From the NCBI GenBank assembly GCA_963789175.1, contig CAWBJO010000002.1, forward strand, positions 1-64,000: DNA of 64,000 nt. The letters are read 5' to 3'. The position numbers and the translations under genes were made by a program. Positions within the stretch are counted from its first letter, which is position 1. Each line of letters opens with the position of its first letter. Positions 59,544 through 64,000 of this stretch are shown one piece after another. The DNA comes from CAWBJO01 sp963789175. Lineage in GTDB: Bacteria; Pseudomonadota; Alphaproteobacteria; Rhizobiales; Aestuariivirgaceae. The notes below the pieces were generated by a model. The model was not told the DNA's origin. It ran no database searches and was given only the letters and a program-made list of their open reading frames with translations.

Positions 59544-59999
59544 ATGATCAACTTCCGGCTAAACGGTAAAGACGTCAGTGTCGATGCGCCCGAGGAGGCC
59601 GACCTTCTCTATGTTTTACTGAATGATCTCAACATCAACGGCTCGAAGCTCGGCTGTGGGCGGTCACAGTGCGGATCGTGCACTGTTCTGATTGATGGCG
59701 AGCCGATTCGTTCGTGTGTCACGCCCACCAAGGCAGTAGCGGGTCACGACGTGACCACCCTCGAAGGGCTAATGGTGGATGGGCGGCCTAGCAAATTGCA
59801 ACAAGCCTTCATCGATGAGCAGGCCGCGCAATGCGGATATTGCACTTCGGGGATCATCATGGAGGCCCATGCGCTGCTAGAACGCAATCCGCATCCGACG
59901 GATGCGGACATTCGGGCCACGCTGAATGGCAATCTCTGTCGCTGCGGAACTCAGAATCGAGTTGTGCGTGCAATTCTTCGGGCGGCTGGGGAGCCTTAG
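59544..59999 (+). CDS. Molybdenum hydroxylase small subunit, two [2Fe-2S] clusters (IorA-like)
   Basis: The 151-residue protein has the plant-type ferredoxin ligands CGRSQCGSCTVLIDG with a later Cys (RSCVTP), and the second cluster motif CGYCTSG with CRCGTQ. This is the small subunit of xanthine-dehydrogenase-family enzymes such as isoquinoline 1-oxidoreductase or aldehyde oxidases. It passes electrons from the molybdenum centre. The large subunit starts two bases after its stop. Confidence 0.92.
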   Translation: MINFRLNGKDVSVDAPEEADLLYVLLNDLNINGSKLGCGRSQCGSCTVLIDGEPIRSCVTPTKAVAGHDVTTLEGLMVDGRPSKLQQAFIDEQAAQCGYCTSGIIMEAHALLERNPHPTDADIRATLNGNLCRCGTQNRVVRAILRAAGEP

Positions 60000-60001
60000 C
60001 C

Positions 60002-62215
60002 ATGACCGCCCGCCTCAGCCGCCGCGATTTCTTGCAGTCGACAGGTTTCCTCATCCTCGCCTTCACTGTCTTGCCCCAAGAGGCAAGATCTGCACTCAAC
60101 GGCGAGCTGCCGGGAGATCTGTCGGAACATCCGCAATTGAGTTCCTGGCTCAGAATAAATGAGGATGACACGGTCACCTTGATGATCGGCAAAGTCGAAC
60201 TGGGGCAGGGGGCCCTGACTGCCATCGCCCAGGTGTGCGCCGATGAGCTGGAAATCGATCTCAAGCAACTTCAGATCATCTCTGGAGACACGGCTATCGT
60301 TCCAGATGAGGGAGTGACGGCCGGTTCACAGTCGATGCCTGAATGCGCGACAGCGGTCCAGCAGGCGGCAGCTGAGGTACGGCAAATCCTGCTCGATCTC
60401 GCTGCCGAAAAGCTCGGCGTTTCGGTAACGGCCCTTAAGATTTCCAACGGCATCATCCATGGTCCGGGTGAGGCGAAGGTCTCGTATGGCAGCCTTGTCG
60501 AGGGCAAGGAGCTGGATCGCCTGGCGACCGGTAAGGCAAAGCTCAAATCAACCTCTGACTATCGGTACATCGGTCGATCGGTTCCGCGGCTTGACATGGA
60601 AGCGATCATGACGGGCAAGCCGCTTTATGTGCAGGAGCAACGCCCCGAGGGCCTTCTCTACGGGGGGGTGGTGCGGCCGCCCGCATACGCTGCGACGCTC
60701 AAGAACGTCGACACCGACAGCATCGAGAAGATGCCGGGTGTCATCAAGGTCGTGCGCAATGGAAGCTTCCTCGGCATCATCGCTGAGCGTCAGGATCAAG
60801 CCTACGACGCTTCGTCGGCGCTGGCCAAAAAAGCCGAGTGGGACACAAAGGAATTGTTGCCAGGAAATGAAGGTATCTACGATTGGCTTCTCAGTGCTCC
60901 CACCAAGGACAAGGAAATACTGAATACACGTGCCGTTTCAATTCCTCCGTCTGCAAAGATCTACGAGTCGACCTTCGAGCGGCCTTATCACATGCACGGC
61001 TCCATCGGCACATCAGCCGCAATCGCGACATTTGCAAAGGACGGACAACTGACCATTCAAACGCATTCGCAGAGTGTGTTTGATACCGCAAGAGCGATCG
61101 CGGGAATGCTAGGGCTCGAGGAAAAAAATGTCCGCCTACAGCACGTTCCGGGGTCAGGCTGCTATGGTCACAATATGGCCGATGACGCCGCCGCGGATGC
61201 GGCGCTTCTAGCCAAAGAAATCCCAGGCAGACCCGTGAAGCTTCAGTACACAAGACCGCAAGAGCACAAATGGGAGCCCTATGGGTCTGCCATGGTTGTG
61301 AAAACCCGAGTTGAAGTAGATAGCAAAGGCGATGTTACCGATTGGGCACTCGATCTATGGTCCACATCGCACGGGACGCGACCGGGCGGAGACCCAGGAA
61401 ATCTGCTCTCGGCACGCTACCTTGAAAAACCATTCGAGGTTCCTGAGCCTGAAAACGGCGGTCCGCCGAACTATGCTGCAGACCGCAATGCTATTGCGCT
61501 CTATGAATTTCCCGCCCAACGTGTTGTCACACATTTCATTGCCGAGATGCCACTCCGGGTATCGTCGACCCGCAGCCTTGGCGCGTATGCAAACGTGTTT
61601 GCCATTGAATCCACCATGGATGACCTGGCGCATGCAGCGGGGGTAGATCCTGTGGAGTACAGGCTACGTTTCTTGAAGGACGAACGTGCGCGTGAGGTAT
61701 TGATCGCAGCAGCGGAGAAGTTTGGTTGGAATGGATGGAGAAAATCGGAAGGTGGCGGACGCGGTATAGGCTTCGCACAATATAAGAACTATGCCGCTCT
61801 GACAGCGGTGGCCCTCGAAATTGAAGTTAATCGAACCAATGGTCGCATTCGCGTCGTCCGCGCGGTAGCTGCAAACGACAGCGGTCAAATCATCAGCCCG
61901 GATGGGATAGCCAACCAAATCGAGGGCGGCATCATTCAGTCCTTGAGCTGGACTCTCAAGGAGGAAGTCCTCTTCGACAAGAAACAGGTCCTGTCCGAAG
62001 ACTGGAAAATCTACAGCTATCCGATCCTGACGTTTGAGGAAGTGCCGCCGATCGATGTCGTTCTGATCAACCGGCCTGGACAACCCTTCCTAGGCACAGG
62101 CGAAGCTGCGCAGGGGCCGACGGCCGCGGCACTAGGAAATGCCCTGTTCGATGCGATTGGTGTTCGGTGCCGTCGCATACCCTTTACGCCAAAAAGGATT
62201 ATGGAGATTTCATAG
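60002..62215 (+). CDS. Molybdenum hydroxylase large subunit, Tat-exported (IorB-like)
   Basis: The 737-residue protein starts at ATG 60002 with a Tat signal (LSRRDFLQSTGFLILAFTVLP). Molybdopterin-cytosine-dinucleotide-binding motifs include VELGQGALTAIAQVCADEL, VPGSGCYGHNMADDAAADA and VSSTRSLGAYANVFAIESTMDDLA, and the catalytic Glu lies in GTGEAAQGPTAA. The domain order and length match IorB-type subunits without a FAD subunit. The enzyme hydroxylates an aldehyde or N-heterocycle in the periplasm. No XdhC-type maturation factor or cytochrome acceptor gene lies beside it. Confidence 0.9.
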   Translation: MTARLSRRDFLQSTGFLILAFTVLPQEARSALNGELPGDLSEHPQLSSWLRINEDDTVTLMIGKVELGQGALTAIAQVCADELEIDLKQLQIISGDTAIVPDEGVTAGSQSMPECATAVQQAAAEVRQILLDLAAEKLGVSVTALKISNGIIHGPGEAKVSYGSLVEGKELDRLATGKAKLKSTSDYRYIGRSVPRLDMEAIMTGKPLYVQEQRPEGLLYGGVVRPPAYAATLKNVDTDSIEKMPGVIKVVRNGSFLGIIAERQDQAYDASSALAKKAEWDTKELLPGNEGIYDWLLSAPTKDKEILNTRAVSIPPSAKIYESTFERPYHMHGSIGTSAAIATFAKDGQLTIQTHSQSVFDTARAIAGMLGLEEKNVRLQHVPGSGCYGHNMADDAAADAALLAKEIPGRPVKLQYTRPQEHKWEPYGSAMVVKTRVEVDSKGDVTDWALDLWSTSHGTRPGGDPGNLLSARYLEKPFEVPEPENGGPPNYAADRNAIALYEFPAQRVVTHFIAEMPLRVSSTRSLGAYANVFAIESTMDDLAHAAGVDPVEYRLRFLKDERAREVLIAAAEKFGWNGWRKSEGGGRGIGFAQYKNYAALTAVALEIEVNRTNGRIRVVRAVAANDSGQIISPDGIANQIEGGIIQSLSWTLKEEVLFDKKQVLSEDWKIYSYPILTFEEVPPIDVVLINRPGQPFLGTGEAAQGPTAAALGNALFDAIGVRCRRIPFTPKRIMEIS

Positions 62216-62570
62216 GTCATGTGTTGATTGGCAGACTGAAGGTGTCGTTTGTAGGACCCACGAATTTGCTTCAGGCAGCGCTATTGCTATGCAAAGCCTG
62301 GACATCCACCCTCGAATCCGCACGGAAGTCCACTGGAAATTTGTAGGAACGGGATCGCGCGCGACCTACTGACAGTCGCGCCGCTCCCATCCGTCGAGCA
62401 AGCCGGCAAGTAAAGAATTTCGAGGGCAGTATTGCAGCCAGTCGCAGAGGCCCTTGGGGCCGTTGATTGACTTCTCCCGGTGCTGTTGCATACTGAATCG
62501 TGCCATCGCCAGCGCCGTCATTCGGTGGCGTCAAGGCACATAAAAAAACTACGACGCGGGAGGTTTTACC
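62216..62570 (+). promoter_or_regulatory. Upstream region of the last binding-protein gene
   Basis: About 355 bases without a gene. A sigma-70-like pair TTGACT (62468-62473) and CATACT (62490-62495, 16-bp spacing) lies 75 bp before the start of the following gene, which has the ribosome-binding site CGGGAGG. The promoter assignment is weak. Confidence 0.3.
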
Positions 62571-64000
62571 ATGAAGTTGGAAGTCTATGACCGGCTGCTC
62601 CGGTTGAACCGTCGCAGCCTACTGAAGGGAGCTGCGGCTGCTTCTGCGCTCGGTGCGACCGGCGCCATGGGTAAGTTCGCGGGCGCGCTTGCGCAGGACG
62701 GCCTGCGCGCCGAGCTTCTCAAGATCCCCGGTGTGAACAAGGGATCGCCAACCGATGCCGACTGGCAGAAGGTCGGTGAGTTGTGCCTCGGCCCGACCAA
62801 GGCCAACGTGCAGCAGGGCGAGTTCAACGGCGTCGAGCTGTCCTTCATGGGCATCACCAACCAGAACCTGCACAACTTCCTGTTCCGTGGCTTCCTCAAG
62901 CCATGGGAGACCTATACCGGCGCCAAGATCACCTGGATCGACCTCTCGCAGGCCGACTATAACCCGCGCCTCCAGCAGGCGATCGCGACTGGCACGGTCG
63001 ACTTCGACGTCGTCGAGATGGGCGCACCCTTCGAAGGCGACGTCTGCGGCAAGGGCCTGGCGTCCGAGATGCCGGACTGGGTGAAGGCTCAGATCGAGAT
63101 GGACGACTACGTCGGCTATCTGAAGGCGCCCGTCGGCACGTGGAACGGTAAGACCTACCGGATCTCCATCGACGGAGACTGTCACAACTTCAACTACCGC
63201 ACCGACTATTTCGCGGATGCTGATCTCGCCGCGGCTTGGAAGGCGGAAGGCGGGCAGGGCGAATGGGCCGTGCCGACGACCTGGCAGCAGGTGCAGGCCG
63301 TCACCAAGTTCCTCAAGGGCAAGAAGATCGGCGGCCAGGACGCCTACGGCTATCTTGATCCAACGAAGCCGTGGGGCGGTTTCGCCTTCTACTTCCTCGG
63401 CAGCCGCGCCAGCGCCTATGCCAAGCATCCGGAAGACAAGGCGTGGCTGTTCGACGTCGACACCATGAAGCCGCGCGTCAACAACCCCGCCTGGGTGCGC
63501 GCCATCCAGGATGTGCTAGACGCGCTGCCGTCCGAGCCGCCAGATCAGATCAACGCCGATCCGAACACGACGGGCTTCCAGCAGTTCCTCGGCGGCACCG
63601 GTGCCATGGTGACGTGGTGGGGCGACATCGGATCGAACGCCAAGACCAACGATCAGTCGGTCGTGGGTGACGTTTGCGGATTCTCGATCCTTCCTGGATC
63701 CGACGACGTCTACAACTCAAAGACCGCTGCCTGGGACAAGCTGTCGAGCGGACCGAATTTCGCCCCCAACATGGCCTACATCGGCTGGGGCGTGTACGTC
63801 ATGGCCCGCGTCGACAGCGACTCGAAGAAGCAGAAGGCGGCCTGGAGTGCCGCTGCCCATCTCGGCGGCAAGGACATCTCGCTGTGGAATGCGGCCTATC
63901 CGTCCGGCTTCCAGCCGTATCGGAACAGCCACTTCAACCTTCCGGAGTGGGTGGCGGCCGGCTATGACGAGGCGTTCATCGGCTCCTATCTCAAGTCGCA
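62571..64000 (+). CDS. ABC transporter solute-binding protein, Tat-exported, cut by the right window edge
   Basis: ATG 62571 follows CGGGAGG. The frame is open for 476 codons to the last base. A Tat signal (LNRRSLLKGAAAASALGATG) ends near ALAQD. The mature protein is an extracellular solute-binding protein of the large type: VELSFMGITNQNLHNFLFRG, ADYNPRLQQAIATGTVDFDVVEMG, NGKTYRISIDGDC and MVTWWGDIGSNAK. At over 476 residues it is longer than usual sugar-binding proteins and resembles the 550-600-residue rhizobial group. Codon use is strongly GC-ending, unlike most neighbours, suggesting high expression. The permease and ATPase genes presumably follow outside. Confidence 0.85.
   Translation, partial: MKLEVYDRLLRLNRRSLLKGAAAASALGATGAMGKFAGALAQDGLRAELLKIPGVNKGSPTDADWQKVGELCLGPTKANVQQGEFNGVELSFMGITNQNLHNFLFRGFLKPWETYTGAKITWIDLSQADYNPRLQQAIATGTVDFDVVEMGAPFEGDVCGKGLASEMPDWVKAQIEMDDYVGYLKAPVGTWNGKTYRISIDGDCHNFNYRTDYFADADLAAAWKAEGGQGEWAVPTTWQQVQAVTKFLKGKKIGGQDAYGYLDPTKPWGGFAFYFLGSRASAYAKHPEDKAWLFDVDTMKPRVNNPAWVRAIQDVLDALPSEPPDQINADPNTTGFQQFLGGTGAMVTWWGDIGSNAKTNDQSVVGDVCGFSILPGSDDVYNSKTAAWDKLSSGPNFAPNMAYIGWGVYVMARVDSDSKKQKAAWSAAAHLGGKDISLWNAAYPSGFQPYRNSHFNLPEWVAAGYDEAFIGSYLKS

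Noticed and set aside
62619..63428. Minus-strand frame of 269 codons opposite the last binding-protein gene
   Set aside because: The plus strand encodes a clear Tat-exported binding protein with strong codon bias; the antisense frame follows from high GC3.
1..64000. CRISPR arrays, intact insertion sequences, rRNA genes or complete tRNA genes
   Set aside because: I looked for regularly spaced repeats, transposase motifs with terminal repeats, and full cloverleaf tRNAs and found none; only two tRNA 3' halves are present.

Overview
The window looks like accessory DNA of a Rhizobiales bacterium, most likely a rhizobium. The reasons are a rhizopine (moc) type catabolic cluster, a protocatechuate (pca) operon, seven nearly complete uptake systems (six ABC, one TRAP) plus the start of another solute-binding gene, many Tat-type solute-binding proteins and tight ATGA-overlapping operons. 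No replication, ribosomal or other core genes were seen. Decayed integrase genes, two tRNA 3'-half scars and a run of truncated pseudogenes point to a plasmid or genomic island assembled by repeated insertion and deletion. The genus is inference.

Layout. 1-2.8 kb: a partial gene at the left edge and a decayed mobile-element module (AlpA-like regulator, helix-turn-helix/zinc-ribbon protein, tyrosine integrase), all frameshifted. 2.7-4.6 kb: a metallo-beta-lactamase-fold hydrolase and a divergent methyltransferase. 4.6-15.3 kb: a quinate/shikimate catabolic island. The minus-strand operon quiC-pcaDCHGB makes protocatechuate and opens its ring. A TetR regulator follows, then a plus-strand operon of a dehydrogenase (aroE-like), TRAP transporter dctPQM and type II dehydroquinase (aroQ). 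The same 18-bp inverted-repeat site lies in front of quiC and in front of tetR/aroE, which suggests one regulon. 15.3-16.7 kb: almost gene-free, with 3' halves of a tRNA-Val and a tRNA-Lys-like gene. 16.7-21.8 kb: a spermidine/putrescine-type ABC operon with a phosphotriesterase-family hydrolase.

21.9-28.9 kb: a moc cluster read leftward (mocD, mocC, mocB, ABC permease with a frameshift, ABC ATPase, mocA, mocE). 29.5-41.0 kb: two complete ribose-type ABC systems in divergent operons around one GntR regulator and one 24-bp palindrome. The right operon adds an SMP-30 lactonase, a VOC protein, a D-2-hydroxyacid dehydrogenase and an RraA-like protein. 41.2-44.0 kb: a pseudogene graveyard (DUF47 fragment, DapA-like, 3-hydroxyisobutyrate-dehydrogenase-like, amidase). 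44.0-48.4 kb: a carbohydrate-type ABC operon. 48.7-49.2 kb: an attenuator-like RNA element before a broken YdcZ/DUF606 transporter gene.

49.3-58.3 kb: an N-acyl-D-amino-acid deacylase divergent from a taurine/nitrate-type ABC operon that continues with a VOC-like protein, a 394-residue protein of no recognised family, an SDR and two Gfo/Idh/MocA oxidoreductases. This looks like an uncharacterised catabolic pathway. 58.5-62.2 kb: a CHRD-domain secreted protein, an orphan Tat signal peptide and a two-subunit molybdenum hydroxylase. 62.6 kb to the end: a partial solute-binding protein gene.

The most interesting points are the attenuator/riboswitch-like element at 48.7 kb, the shared TetR operator pair, the undescribed 49.3-58.3 kb operon, the tRNA scars, and an inverted repeat directly downstream of every complete solute-binding-protein gene (seven of seven).
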